DNA of 51,172 nucleotides. Origin: Fragilaria crotonensis (Eukaryota; Bacillariophyta; Fragilariophyceae; Fragilariales; Fragilariaceae). The notes under the pieces are model-generated. The model was not told the DNA's origin, made no database searches, and was given only the letters and a program-made list of their open reading frames with translations. The stretch's first letter is position 1. Each line of letters starts with the position of its first letter. The DNA is taken from the NCBI GenBank assembly GCA_022925895.1, contig JAKSYS010000457.1, positions 1 through 51,172 of the forward strand, read 5' to 3'. This document shows, piece after piece, positions 33,801 to 46,000 of the stretch. Both the position numbers and the translations under genes were made by a program.

Positions 33801-36605
33801 CTGCCCTCGGATTCACGGACAACGGAAGTATGTCCTTTGAAGATCTCGTAACAAGCCTTGAAGATCTAGCACAAACATGGGAGAAACTATTGCACTACTC
33901 CGGAGGTTCTCTAAATCTTTCAAAATGCTCGTGGTTTGTCATGTATTGGGATTGGAGGTCAGGACGTCCCATTCTTCGAGAGCAAACGATAGATCCCCTC
34001 GCAACAGTCAGATTGAGCCAAGGACAAGATCCGCACCGAGTTGTAATTCGCCGACAATCACTCAATCAAGCAACACGAATACTTGGAGTTTACCAAAACC
34101 CGATCGGCGATTTTTCCCACCACGTTTCCATACTGAAGAAAAAGGCCGACGAGTACGCATCCCGGATACAGACACCACGGTTGACGTCGAGCGACATAAG
34201 AGTTTTCGTACGAACAACCTATGAGCCAGCAATGCGATACTCGCTTCCAGCGTTAGCGATCGATGAGGAGGAGTTGGAACAGATACAAACAAGGATATTG
34301 CCGGCAATTGTACAAAAGCTAGGGATGAATAGGAATCTACCAACAGCAGTCCGCCACGGGCCGCTTTCCATGGGAGGATTGGGACTGATGGATCTTCGCA
34401 CCGAGTGTGGAATTGAGATGGTGAAGTACTTTCGCCATCATATCTACCGTCGTACGGAAGTGGGAGAACTTTTGGTCATACAATTGAAGACGCTTCAGTT
34501 GGAAGCGGGTATTTTGTCCCATCTTCTGGAGCATCCAACAATCGTTTTGGATTACCTGACGCCAACGTGGATCCTTTCTCTCCGCCAATTTCTGTCGAAT
34601 CACAACATGGCGATCCATGTTACGGATGTACTACAAGTTGATCTAAAAGGGAAGCAGGATACGGCAATCATGGATCCTGATCGGCTATCCCGATACTCTC
34701 GTGTTCAACAAAGGGATATAAATTTGGTTCGCCTATACCTGCAATGTTTCAAGCTGTCTGACTTGTGTTGCTCCCACGACCACAGAAAGATCTCCCAACA
34801 TCTCCTAGGGGGTGACAGGCCTCCACATTTCGAAACCATACCTGGGTGGCCTCGCCAGGAGCGACCGTCCGCCCACCAACGACGACTATGGCGACGTTAT
34901 ATCTCGTCAAATTATTTACGATATGGAGACTTATGGAAGAGGAGACCGATAGACAATCTGCAAGAAATCAAGCAGAATATCCGGCCGCGGGAAGAGCCCG
35001 CTGATCTTTTCACTAATAGTACGGACAGCATCCAAATGGAAACGCTACCCCCTTATCAACGACGGTTACTCAGTTCAGTCCGACTATGTGTATCTGAAGC
35101 AGAAGTATGGGAAGCCAGCCGCTCGAAAAAGAATCTCACGATTGCTAGCGACGGCGGTTTGAAAGATGCTAGGGTACATTCGGGTGGACACTGAGCACTT
35201 CAGAGAATATCATCCTGTACGAAGGATCGGGACCAGTCGACGGGCCCAGAGATGTTGCTAATTCGACTCGATGCGAGATTGCTGGATTGGCTGCTCCACT
35301 CCTGTTACTGTCGTTGCTCGTTCACCAGTGGGGCACAAAGATTCAGGGGAAGCTACGGTGGGTGTGTGACAGTAAAGCAGCAATTTCGAACGTCGAGAAG
35401 CATACTTCAGCCCATAAGCCCAGGTGGAAACAACCCACAAACTCAGATCTCCTTGCCCAGATAAGATCGTATCGAACTTCTCTACGCTCTCAGCTTCTAC
35501 CAACATGGGTAAAAGGTCATCAAAGTACAAAAATCCAAGCAAGGATGTCATCCGAAACAACCGCGCGGACGAACTAGCTACCGAATATCGCAATGGTACC
35601 ACAAGACGACAGTCCAGAGAAATCACGGTCCATATTCCAGAGTCGAGAGTCTCCATTTGGATTCAAGGCATTCAGCAAGTAGGACAGGTGGAGGAGTGTA
35701 TCCGCTTCCACATCAACGGCTATCATTTGCGTCAACATTTACAAGCTCGTCACAAGTGGACCGACGACGAGTGGAATACGATTGATATTCAACTACTGAG
35801 CCAGTTCTGCCGGTCGCTGACCCCATCTAAGCACACTGCACAAGTCAAGTTCATGAACAACCAGAGACACACTGGACTACGGAGGTACCAAGTGGCGAAG
35901 ATAAAAGACCCAACCATGAGATTGTGTCCATGCTGTTTTCGGGTGGAGGAAGATGACGACCACGTTCTCCAATGTATTGAAAATCCAGGACGAGAGACAG
36001 CCCTTGGTCTGTTTAGACGAGCGATAGACACTGCGAGTCTGCTCCCACCCGTCAAGGCGCTCAAGCATATGTTGTTAAACTGGCTGGAAAACAAGGACCA
36101 GCATTTGGATATGACGGAGTATCCGAGTCTCCATCAATCTTCGATCGTGAAGGCGGTGGCACAACAGTCACGGATTGGATGGTCTGCAGCCATGCGAGGG
36201 TTCTTCACAGTCGAGTGGCGATACCTAGCATCCCTACCAGCAGGTGATACGGAGGAAATAATCCAGGCAAAGGGTCTCCAGACTATGCGGAAAATCATTC
36301 GAGCAACCCACGAATTCAGTATGTCGATGTGGAAAGCACGGAACCAAAAACTACATGGCCATGACTCGCAGGGTATGCGAGGATTGCGTTGTCCAGAATT
36401 ATTTGAGATCACTCATCTTCACAACCATCCTGAACTCGTAAGCGCGGGCGACCGACATTTCTGTGAACGTCCACTGGGAGATTTACTTCGTGCAAGTCAT
36501 TCAGTAAGGAGGAGGTGGTTACTGTACATGCGAAACGCTCGAGCACGGTACGAACACGACGGTAAAACCCAAACTGCGATTACGGAATTCTTCAAGAGAC
36601 TATAA
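30807..36605 (+). CDS. LINE B ORF2: endonuclease, reverse transcriptase, RNase H, CCHC
   Basis: Same domain order as in A. Endonuclease: FFQNVKGL, AETNTAWQQ (about 31235), VMMDANG (about 31700), RRIDYILG, SDHRGLY (about 31910). Reverse transcriptase: TSPSGRHLGHYKAL (about 33070), LRIIHLFEADYNL, motif A NDASACFDRI (about 33455), motif B with a frame change at 33645-33660, motif C AFVDD (about 33788), then GGSLNLSKC. RNase H: IASDGG (about 35145), RCEIAG, CDSKAA, WVKGHQ and NRADELA. Knuckle CPCC...H...C at 35923-35973. Frame changes occur near 31235, 32640, 32940, 33230, 33380, 33650, 35185 and 35520, so it is either inactive or mis-sequenced. Even so, all catalytic residues can be read in one frame or another. 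Confidence 0.87.
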
Positions 36606-36736
36606 TCGTGGAACATTTTAGTAAGGGGCCGCGACACTGTACTAGTACAGTGACGCCACTCCGGGGTACACACTTCAATCTTGACAAAGGTTGGAGACGG
36701 TGCTAACCCAATAATTAGTTTATATTTATTTATTTA

Positions 36737-36750
36737 GTTTGGCGCCTTTA
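36737..36750. repeat. Target-site duplication of LINE B, right copy
   Basis: GTTTGGCGCCTTTA after the T-rich 3' end of element B. Confidence 0.93.
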
Positions 36751-38045
36751 GTAAGATATACCCTGCGACGACCGATTTCCCTCCAGTACTGCTGGAATTA
36801 GAGATTTTTATTTCCACATTGTTATCTTTCAATGTCTGTTTCTTCCCGGGTGTGGTTTGCCATTTGATTGGATTATCATTAAAGCCCACTCGAACTCCAA
36901 AAACTATCTGTGATGTCATTTTAATAAACGAGATGTGGGGGGAGACGTAATCTCTAAGTTCCGCTCCTGTCAGGTTTGATACAACCGCTGATGCCTTAAG
37001 ATCTTTGCTTTCCCAACGATACAGCATACCTTCCTTGTCGTCGAGAACCGAAGAGAGCAGGGTTTGAATCGTTGTGTTGAGCTTTTCCTTATCTTGTTCA
37101 TACTGTTGGATGCCTCCCACTGGTTTCCACTTTACCGTCAGCCGATGTGTGCCATCATTTACTGGTACATTGTGAAAAGCTTGCAGCTTTGGTAGTGCGT
37201 CCGACCATGTCGCTGTTGTGGTTCCTTTACTATGATCTTCCTCCATAAGAACCGCATCTTCATCTTCTTCCTGAACTGTAGACACTTGTGGTAGTTTAGA
37301 AGCTGGTTTCATATGCTTTTGATATCGCTTCGATTGCTTGAGCTGGTTATGGAGCTCTTTGATTGCTTGCCTGGCCGGAATGTTGCTGTGTTTTCCATAT
37401 CACTGATATGTCGTTGTGCTTCGTTCCGTTAATTTGCAGTTCTGTGGTTTGGGTTGGCGTTGCGATTTCCGTTTCTTTAGGTGGACTTTTTGCCTCTACG
37501 CCTGCCGCGTTCAGGTACATCAATCCATCCATCGGAGTCTTTGTTTCCTGTGCTAACGTCTTCCATGGAGGTATCCGCATCTTTAGAATTTTCCATTCCT
37601 TCAATGTTGCGAGTATCGACTTGCAACGATTCGGGTTCATGATATGCGACGTAGATGTGGCTATAGTTTGTCGTCCATTCTGCAACTTTTCTGAGATCTC
37701 GAACTCTCTATCCAAGTGATACATGAATTGGTACCAGATGGCTTTGTGTACCGCCAAAGGATTGTTGTCAAAGTTACTCCACAATTCTTCAAATTCGCTA
37801 CAATCTTCGTACCCAAAGAATCCTAATTCCAGATAACGAGCCCATCCCGTCGGCGTTCCTCCATATTTCTGGTATCGATTGGCATTTTCGTTTCGACGGT
37901 TGCGTTCACTGTCCGTAAACCAATCCGGACCATCTGGATATGGAATTTCTTCCCACTGGTCGCATTCGAACCCATACACAGAGTGCTCTACTTCCTCGAA
38001 GGTAGGATACGCTGGGGGTGGCGGCATCGCCGCTTCGTCGGTCAT
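36751..38045 (-). CDS. LINE A ORF1, 5' part
   Basis: The N-terminal portion of element A ORF1: MTDEAAMPPPPAYP..., YGFECDQWEEIPYPDGPDWFTDSERNRRNENA, WYQFMYHLDREFE, then NDGTHRLTVKW, MLYRWESKD and GYILLKAPN, where element B interrupts it. It is the homologue of the B N terminus residue by residue in these blocks. First ATG at 38045 (the matching upstream codon in A is TTG where B has ATG). A frame change lies near 37385. Apart from this shift there is no premature stop before the insertion. Confidence 0.82.
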
Positions 38046-38146
38046 GGTCAATCAACGGTTGGTTACGCTACGATTTCCTATTTAAAGTACGTACGTTCGG
38101 GCTGCGGACAGACCGTTCACTCGTAAATTTAAATTAGAAAATTGTG

Positions 38147-38163
38147 TTCAAGTCATATCCCTA
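38147..38163. repeat. Target-site duplication of LINE A, right copy
   Basis: TTCAAGTCATATCCCTA directly beside the 5' end of element A. Confidence 0.93.
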
Positions 38164-38397
38164 GTCTTAGAATCACTGATGAAGAAATGTCAAAGAAAAC
38201 GTAACCTTTTTCTTCCCTTATGATTATCGTTACTTTCCATACATGATGCTTTCTTCTCCTATCCTTGATTTCACTTTTCTTTCTCTCCTGTGTAGCACTT
38301 CTTCTTCTTTCTTACTCGAATCTCCGATCTTATGTGTTGTTATTATAAATCGTGATATCTCTCTTACTTTCCCCTGGGTAGTTAAAATCTCATATCC

Positions 38398-39660
38398 TCA
38401 GAGAAAAGGACACTCAACCTTGTGTCGGCCTGATCTCCAATCATAAACTTGGCAGAGTTTGCTGCAATACTTCGCCCGGCAGCATCGGCTGCACATCTTC
38501 ATACGAGACACTCGGGTGTTGGACATTGCTCCCGGTGTATTAGGCGCTTGATCCTTTGATAATGTAAAGGGGCGTCGATTTCGTCCTGCACTGGTCATGT
38601 TCGATGCGTTCAAAGCGATGCTAGCATTCTGCGCTCGATGTGCCCATCGTCCACAGAGTGGATTCCAACAATGGCTCGTATTCAGATCTCTCAGATGAGG
38701 GCAAATAACGTAGTGACGACCCAACAGACGATTGAGGCTTGTAGGATCCAGATATTGACAAAGTTCCCCTGCCGTCGGCTCGCCGAATTTGGTCTTCAAG
38801 TCGCGAGCCGGCAAGATTTCCTGAAGAGCAGGAAGATACCCCAACTCGGCTGCTTCGCTCATATAGCGTCGTGCCTCACGAGGTTTTATGTCCCGCAACA
38901 TGATTCCCAAAGTGTAGGTGGCCCGAATATAGCCCCGCTTACTAGCAAGCTTCAATAAGCTGATCCCCTTGTCCACATCGTGGAGGCAGTAGCTCTTGAT
39001 CATTCCCAACCTGAATTCGGCGAGAATGGTGAGATTTATATCAAGAAAGGTTGCGCGCATTTATCAGAATAAGATAGCACAGAGTACGTACATATAAATG
39101 GCCTCCAAATTGCCGGCTTGGCAGTAGGGAGTCAACTTAATCGAGGCCGTCGCCGGAGTATCTTCATCTCGCAGCAAACCTCCCTTTCCATTGACATCGC
39201 CCCCGAGCGAGACATTCGCTAGCAACTCAGGCGAATCGTTGGATATTCGTTGAAAGGTTTTACAGGTCGTTTGAATTGCGAAGCGATCTTGGGTAGAACC
39301 ACAGAAAGCAAGGACATGGTGCAAGACTTCGGTTGGCACCATTTGAATTAATTTTGACTCTTCCTTGATAACTGAGCGAACTTTCTTCGCAGGAGGTTCT
39401 AAACAGACTTCGACGCTGCTGCCATCCGTCGAGATGACGTAATGTTGTCCATGACCTACGCCCTGGGCGTCGGCCACAATCGCCCCCGTTTCGCGCAATC
39501 GTTTCCTACTCTCCAATCGTTTCCCAGTAACTGTACAGCTGCTTTGGCTGACTTGGCTGTGTTCGTTCGTAGTCGGAATATCGGGCAGAGTGCTCACCGG
39601 ATTGTTCTTTAAATGTTGGTGAGGAGTCCCATGGAACAAATCATTGAAAAACGAAAACAT
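38398..39660 (-). CDS. F-box-like / Sel1-repeat / MYND zinc-finger protein
   Basis: 393 residues in two exons with no frame change. One intron, 39011-39091 (81 bp, GTACGT...TTCAG), splits the codon for Met in AIYM|LGMIK. Parts in order: a disordered N terminus with a basic KRLESRKRLR patch, an F-box-like helix pair (MVPTEVLHHVLAFC...FAIQTTCKTFQRIS) near residues 105-150, Sel1-type helical repeats (KGISLLKLASKRGYIRATY.LG, ARRYMSEAAELGY), and a C-terminal MYND finger (C-x2-C, YCSKLCQ, DWRSGRHKVEC). The combination is known from plant F-box/MYND proteins. A role as substrate adaptor of an SCF-type ubiquitin ligase is inferred. Its 3' end faces retrotransposon A. Confidence 0.82.
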
Positions 39661-40754
39661 GTTAATTTGTACTGGTACTGATATTAGTACGACAGTGCGA
39701 ACGCCTTCGAGTGGACTTGTCCGTGCAGACGCAGCCTAGTACTACTTCCACGGGAGCAGCACCCGAACCAAACAGGGATGATGAAAGAAACCGAAACCTC
39801 AACCAACCCCTTGTTCCCAGATCCCCCACAAGCACAGATGGTACGAGGAAGAGTAGAGGAGGGTTGCGGAAAGGAGAGTAGTGCGAGACGAGCGGCGACA
39901 ATCCCCAATACCACAAACACTCGTTGTGGAGTTAAAAGCCGGTCTCGCTGGACGGGGTGCACACGTCGAACGCCAGAAAACGCGGCATACCAGAGGGCGG
40001 TATGACTCGGGCTCGCTGCTTCCGGTGCGATCCAGGACTTTTTTGTATACCAAGAGTTCATGTACATTTCTACGTGTTCCAAACTTCCTGAGGATGAGAA
40101 TTTTTCAGGGATTTGAATTTGCCTTTCCACGTAGAACTGATACTACTTGCAGGACCACTCCTGGTATTGAACCCCGAGAAAAAATGGAGCTATGAACATA
40201 CATGTTGGCGCTACTGTATGATATCATATGAGGTTGCTGACACTCATCTGACACCAGAAAATAAAATCAAGATATACGTAACAGGAGACATATATATTAT
40301 TTGCGTTTCCATGTGTGAATGACGACATGATGCCTGCTTTACACATACGACGTCTGAAAGGACAGGTATCATATATAGTATCATAATGCATACGACCGCA
40401 TTCCAGATGCTGCATGCAGTGGTTTTACCATTCATAAAGTGTGTACCGTCGGACACTGATCATTCAGGAATGATCTCTCTAAGCCGTGGACCAATACAAT
40501 ATCGAATTAGAGAACTACGGATTCACCAGAATAAGTCTCGGAGTCTGACGCAATCTGTCACAAGGGATCCGAGCACTGAGTTTCTAGTAAGTCGGAATTC
40601 ACTCGTGATCACAGTGCTACTGTACGATAGGGGTCGACCGAAGACCTCGTCCTAATTTCTAACCGCATTGTCTACTACGTAGCGACAGCTGATGAGCTCC
40701 ATGGCACCGCGGCTCTGTCACACTTACAAGAAGAGGCAGCATTCAGCGCTCACA
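39661..40754. other. Intergenic region upstream of the MYND gene
   Basis: About 1.1 kb containing the promoter of the MYND gene and the 3' flank of the E1 beta gene. Open frames on either strand lack motifs and overlap. No gene is called. Confidence 0.6.
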
Positions 40755-42073
40755 CTATCTTGCAAAGTCGCAAACATACCGGATGGCCTCCAAGTTTTTT
40801 AATGCATCCGGAAGGTAGTACTTCTCGAAGACCAACGGGAAAGGTGTGTCGTAGCCACACACTCGTTGAATCGGAGCCTCTAGCGATAGGAAGCATCGCT
40901 CTTGTATAGTTGCCACAATTTCGGCTCCGAATCCACATGTTATGGGTGCTTCATGACTGACAATAAGTTTTCCAGTCTTGTTCACCGACTTCTCAATCGT
41001 GTCGGCGTCCCACGGCAAAATAGTTTGCAAGTCAATCAGCTCGGCACTAATACCGTACTGTTTCTGGGCCAAGTCACAGGCAGCCTCTAGGACTCTCAAC
41101 TGTGCACCCCATCCGACCACAGTCACATCGCTTCCGGGTCGCATTATCTCCGCTTCGCCCAAGGGGAGCTCGTAATCACCAGAGGGAACTTGCTCGACTG
41201 CCGTCCGATACAATGCCTTCAAAAGACAACACAAAACGTTAAGAAAACAATGATACAAAATGCTTGGCGTGGCACTATCACGAGCAAAATGCGTGCGTTC
41301 AACAGGTTAACCGCCAATCAGAGAAACAAAACACACGCACTCACCTTAGGTTCAAGAAATATGACCGGATCAGGACATCGAATTGCACTTAGTAGCAATC
41401 CCTTAGCTGCCTTGGGGCCCCGGGGCATGACAACCACCAGTCCTGGTGTATGTGCAAGGTATGCTTCTGGACTTTGGGAATGGTAATGACCGCCATGACC
41501 TACGGCTCCACAAGGAGTGCGCACCGTGACACCCCCGCATTGCCATTGATTTCCACTGCGGTACCTGAATTTCGCCATTTCGTTAACGATCTGGTCCATG
41601 GCTGGAAAAATGTAGTCTGCAAATTGAATTTCGGCAATGGCTGTCCCTCCCATGGACGCATATCCTATAGCAAAGCCAACAATGCCATTCTCGGAGAGAG
41701 GTGTGTTGAATACGCGGTCCTTTCCGAACTGTTCTTGAAGGCCCTGGGAGCAACGAAAGACTCCGCCGAAACCAACATCTTCTCCAAAGACAATAGCGCT
41801 TCCGTCTGTTTTCATGGCAATCGACATGGCGTCATTGATCGCGGTAAACAGATTCATTTTTCGATCGGCATTTTCATTCGTTGTCGGAGATGTTGTGGTC
41901 TCGAAGTCAATTGATTGTGGTTGTGTCTGGACAGCACTTGCCGTCGAGAAAACTCTGCGATGAAGAATAGAGCTTTGATTCAGAATCATCGCCTGACATT
42001 GTTGTATCTGATGTTTGGACTGACGACAAGCACGAAGAATTGTCCTTGTCTTGACCCACATCGCGTGTGACAT
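40755..42073 (-). CDS. bckdhB: Branched-chain 2-oxoacid dehydrogenase E1 beta subunit, mitochondrial
   Basis: With E1 alpha it forms the thiamine-diphosphate enzyme that decarboxylates the 2-oxoacids of Leu, Ile and Val in the mitochondrial matrix. The family match is nearly continuous: [154 protein letters not shown]. The N terminus is Arg-rich with FSTAS, as expected for a mitochondrial presequence. One phase-0 intron, 41217-41344 (128 bp), splits EPK|ALYR. Exons total 397 codons with no frame change; start ATG 42073. The short poorly conserved C-terminal end is normal. Confidence 0.95.
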
Positions 42074-43086
42074 TCACAATTCTCGACCTCGACAAGAAGC
42101 ACAATCACCCACTATTGAAGATTAAGGATATCCCGCAGGCGATGCATAAAAATACTCAGCTGCAACTGCTCTGGTGTCGAATTTTGAATGTATGGTAAGC
42201 AAATCAATGATGGGAGGGGATCATGGGATGAAATGGAATGAGAATCCAACACCGATCCCTGATGTTGTCTCCAACGAGCCAGACACGAACTTGTACCACG
42301 ATTACCGTAGCCTTCGCCTTTTTGAATCGTACGAATGATGACAGCGCTCATGGGATTGTTCTGTCGGAAGTTCCGCGTCAACATCGCGAATCGCGAGTCT
42401 CACGACGGCGCGACGGAATCATGTATGTAGACCCCACGGCATCGCCATACCGGTCCGGTAAGCTGTACTCGGAGTACGAGTATCACTACTGTACCGAGAG
42501 ACGCTACTGTAGTAACAATGCACCGGTAAATAACGGTAGATTGGTACGGTAGTATTGTGTCTTGTGTGGGAATCGCCATCGAAATTTTGGGATATTTGTA
42601 GACGGGTCATCCTCCGGCCGGAAGTGGCACTTGCGCCCCGCAACGGAAAGGTCTTCAAGTGCGGCCTAATAGAAAAGGCGGCGCAACTGCCACCGCCGGA
42701 TCGACGCTTAAAAACTCGCCGGCCCCTCCCTACGATATTGCTCGCTGCAATACAGTATCTTGCCATATCGATCCACGTGAATCGCAAGCACCTCACACAC
42801 ACACGCAGCAGGCACAACCTGAAGAGCGCCTTGATTTTTTGGGGAGAGTCAAGAGTTGGATCCGGTTGTTTCTCTGTTTTCTCTTGTTGTCCCTCCTTGT
42901 GACTCCCGATCCCTCTGAACCAAAAAGGCTCTCAATCTCTTCCTCAATAGCTCTGTTGTCGCAAGTAAAGGGCTTTGTTGTCGTTGCTGTGTGTGTGCGC
43001 GCGTGTGTGTGTGTCTCGCTCTCTCCAAACCTGGGTGCGTGTCGTAAAAAAAGGCGAACGCCGGCAGTACCGGGGATAACGACAGT
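42074..43086. promoter_or_regulatory. Shared divergent upstream region
   Basis: About 1 kb between the E1 beta gene (-) and the HAT-repeat gene (+), which start away from each other, so both promoters lie here. It holds a GTAC-rich patch (42440-42550), a CA run near 42795 and a GT run near 42985-43013. An open frame at 42112-42384 (-) has no recognisable motif and is not called. Confidence 0.5.
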
Positions 43087-46000
43087 ATGGATCCTTCCGT
43101 AACTGGTACTAATCCCAGTGACAGTAGTGGTAGAGGTGGAAATCGAGCGCCTGATGGAACTGCAGAATTATGTAGAATGAGTACTGACTTCCAGGAGCGG
43201 TCCAGACTCTCTGCCTCGGTTGTTGAATCCATTGCTGCTCGCACCACTACTGTTGGTAGACCTACCACCTCCAACAAAATGGCATCCTCAAACACTGCAG
43301 GGCCTCACACCGACGACGAGGAAGATTCCTGGGAAGAGTATGATGATGAACCAATCGTCCTTCACCGAGGAGGCAAACCACGAGCAGATCGACGAAAGGT
43401 TATTGATAACACAACCCCGACGTTGGAAGATGAAGATCGACACAATCACCAGCACCAAACTCGCCACGGCCAAGGTCAGAATGATCAACCGCAGCGTCAT
43501 CGACAACAACAACAGCATCAGTATCAGGTTTCTCATCAAGGTCTGGAAAGACGACGAAGAAGAAGACGATGTCGAAGAAGAAATGATTTCATTAGAACAG
43601 GAACGCATCAGAAGGGCTCGTTCGCATTTGACAATAATTTCAGCCGAACCATCGGCCTCAAATGCATCTTCTGCATGTATTGCCACTTCAGCCACCGCAG
43701 CGAAGCATCATAATCGTGATGACGATGATCAATCTCTTCGACGAACTCCTGGAGCAATCCAGATGCACCTATCCTCGCGGACGGAACTGCTCGGCTTTGG
43801 ACTGGCTCTCACGACACCTTTGGCAGGAGGACATCGAAAGGATCGTCACAGCCCAGCATCTCGACCCCCTCGCGATCCCAGTAACATCAATTCAAGTTCC
43901 AATCTCGCACACCAGAACAGGAGGGAAGATCTATCCTACACGCCTGCAAGCTATGCCCTCACCAAGAACCCACATATCCAGGTCAGTCACGGTGCTTTCT
44001 CCCCCAACACTTTGAGACTCACGGAGGATTTGGATAACCTCCTTGACGAAGAAGATGAAGAGTTAAGGCACCAATTCTTTCAAGAGGGCGAAGATGCGGA
44101 GACGAGTTGGACCAAACGGTACATATTCGAATCGGAAGGAGGGACGGCGGAGCATACTAGAATTGGAAAGAAGAATCGTCGAGTCAGTGGACGGCGTAGT
44201 CGAGGTTCGAATGAGTCTCCTCGTGAATACACTCCCGCCAAGATCAACTACAGCACTTTCTCATGGACCAGCACCAACCACACCACCTAAGAAGGCAGGA
44301 TGGCACGCGAAGCAATGATGACGAAGTTCCCCAGCCTCTCAACTTTGAAGGTGCATTTGCGCCACCATCCGATCGAGGCATTTTCCAACGTCCTGTTCCG
44401 TCATCCGCTCCCAACGACCCTCCCTTCCGTAGACCAATCCCGTCATCCTCACAGAACGATCCGATTGCGTTCTCGACCGGAAGCAAGTCTTTTGTCCCTC
44501 CGCACCAAACATTTAACCCTCATGTTTTTGCCCCTCACCCACAAGTCCATCATGGCCCTCACGTGGGCTATTCTTTGTCCTCGTCTTCTGACATGTCTAA
44601 CCAATCCCTTGCAACGTCCATGGGAGGTCTTTCGCACCTCGGTTATGAGCAACAATCGCATCGAATGGCATCGAGCTTTGTCCCTCCTAACAGCTACGTG
44701 CTAAGCCAGCAACAGCATCGCCACCATCAGCAGCAGCAGCATCCATCGCAGCAGCTGCCTCACGGTGTGGAATGGGCTTCAATGATGATGTCTCCCAACA
44801 GCGCAAGCAACAATGGGAGTCATTACGCCAATCATATGCCCCCTCCTCCTTTGTTTGCCATGCCTACCCAACAGCAGCAACAACAGCATCTCGGGGGATG
44901 GGGCCAGGATATGGAAACGCCATGGATGGATACCAATGCCTTCGGATATGGTTTGATTTCACATCAGAATCATATGCCGCCAAACCCGCATATGTATTCA
45001 CAGCCCACGCCCCACGTGTATTCACAACCACAGCTTCAGCAGAATCATCACCATCATCAACAGCAACAACATCACCAGCAACAACATCACCAGCCATCGC
45101 TGTATTGGAACGACGCACAGAATCTTGGGTACGAAGCAAGATGCAGCCCGACTGCGCAGTCCTTCGAGCCCTCGCAACAGGAAGCAGAACCGTTTGACTC
45201 CGGCGATGGACAATTGGATAATGTTGATCCATCGAAAATTAATCGCCGCGAGTCACGCCTTACGCTTAAGCGCACTGTTAAGAAGCCAATCAAGACCCCT
45301 GCTATTGTCACCAAGGTTGACAAACTTCCTCGCAACATTAACAAGAAAACCCCTCCCATTTCGTCAAGCACTCCATCTCCCAGTAATGCCAAAGTGAACC
45401 CCGTTGTACCTTCTGCGGTCGCTGTCACTTCTAAACGCATCGTCAAGGGTCGTAAGACCGATGAAGATCAGGAGGATCCTGGAGAGACCAAGCGTGCAGA
45501 ACTTGTGGAAAGTCCTGAAACTCGCGCGGCATTCAAGGAGTTTTACCGTAACTTTCGTTTGAACGAGCGTTCCTCGATCCAAGAAGCGAAGGAATACGCA
45601 CTCAAGGCACTCGAAACTGAGCTGTCCTGAGAAGACTCATTGGCGCGTTTATCTCGAACTTGCAGACCTCGCCAAGAGATCGAACAGGTTTGTTGAAAGC
45701 GCGCAAGTTGTACGCTCAAGTTTGTGAGTTGCAGCCCTACGCCAGTCAAGGTTGGCAATTCAGCAAGCTGGAGGAAGAATGCGGCCACATGAGTAGATGT
45801 TCCAAGATCCTGAACGAAGGCCTCAAGTATTGCGCAATCAGCGAGAATCTTCTCAGTCGCGCTATCAAACACGAGGAAAAAATGAACAACCTTTCTCGAG
45901 CCCGAGCTTCTTGCTCGTCTCAAGCACGTTGGGATTGAGAAGGTTTGGAGGACTGTCCTGAAGGCGCTTTATTGGAAGGTCGTGCTGGTAACCATGCCAT

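Larger units (their letters stand above)
27437..36736 (+). mobile_element. Non-LTR retrotransposon B, full length, inserted in A
   Basis: 9,300 bp between 14-bp target duplications. It starts CACAATTTTCTA, as does A, and the 5' leaders also share GTCTGTCCGCAG about 40 bases in. It ends in TTTATATTTATTTATTTA, a T-rich tail. Its 5' leader is 94 bases to the first ATG. It carries ORF1 (27531-30807) and ORF2 (30807-36605), with several single-base frame changes. Insertion order is certain: B is younger than A because it interrupts A. Confidence 0.93.
19351..38146 (-). mobile_element. Non-LTR retrotransposon A, full length, split by element B
   Basis: The element runs right to left: 38146-36751, then (after the 9.3-kb insertion of B) 27436-19351, about 9,482 bp in total. 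The 17-bp target duplication flanks it. Its 5' end (CACAATTTTCTA on the minus strand) is identical to that of B, showing both are full length. It carries ORF1 (38045 to 25527) and ORF2 (25530 to 19478). It sits in the gap of about 300 bp between the 3' ends of the glycosyltransferase and MYND genes and so spared both. Class: a LINE with apurinic-type endonuclease, reverse transcriptase and RNase H. Protein sequence is clearly related to B but only moderately similar, so the two are different families of one clade. Confidence 0.92.

Noticed and set aside
19351-38146. LTR retrotransposon or integrated virus
   Set aside because: No long terminal repeats, protease or integrase; the endonuclease plus target duplications and ORF order fit a LINE.
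42112-42384. Open frame between the E1 beta and HAT genes
   Set aside because: No motif, no start context, located in a divergent promoter region; probably chance.
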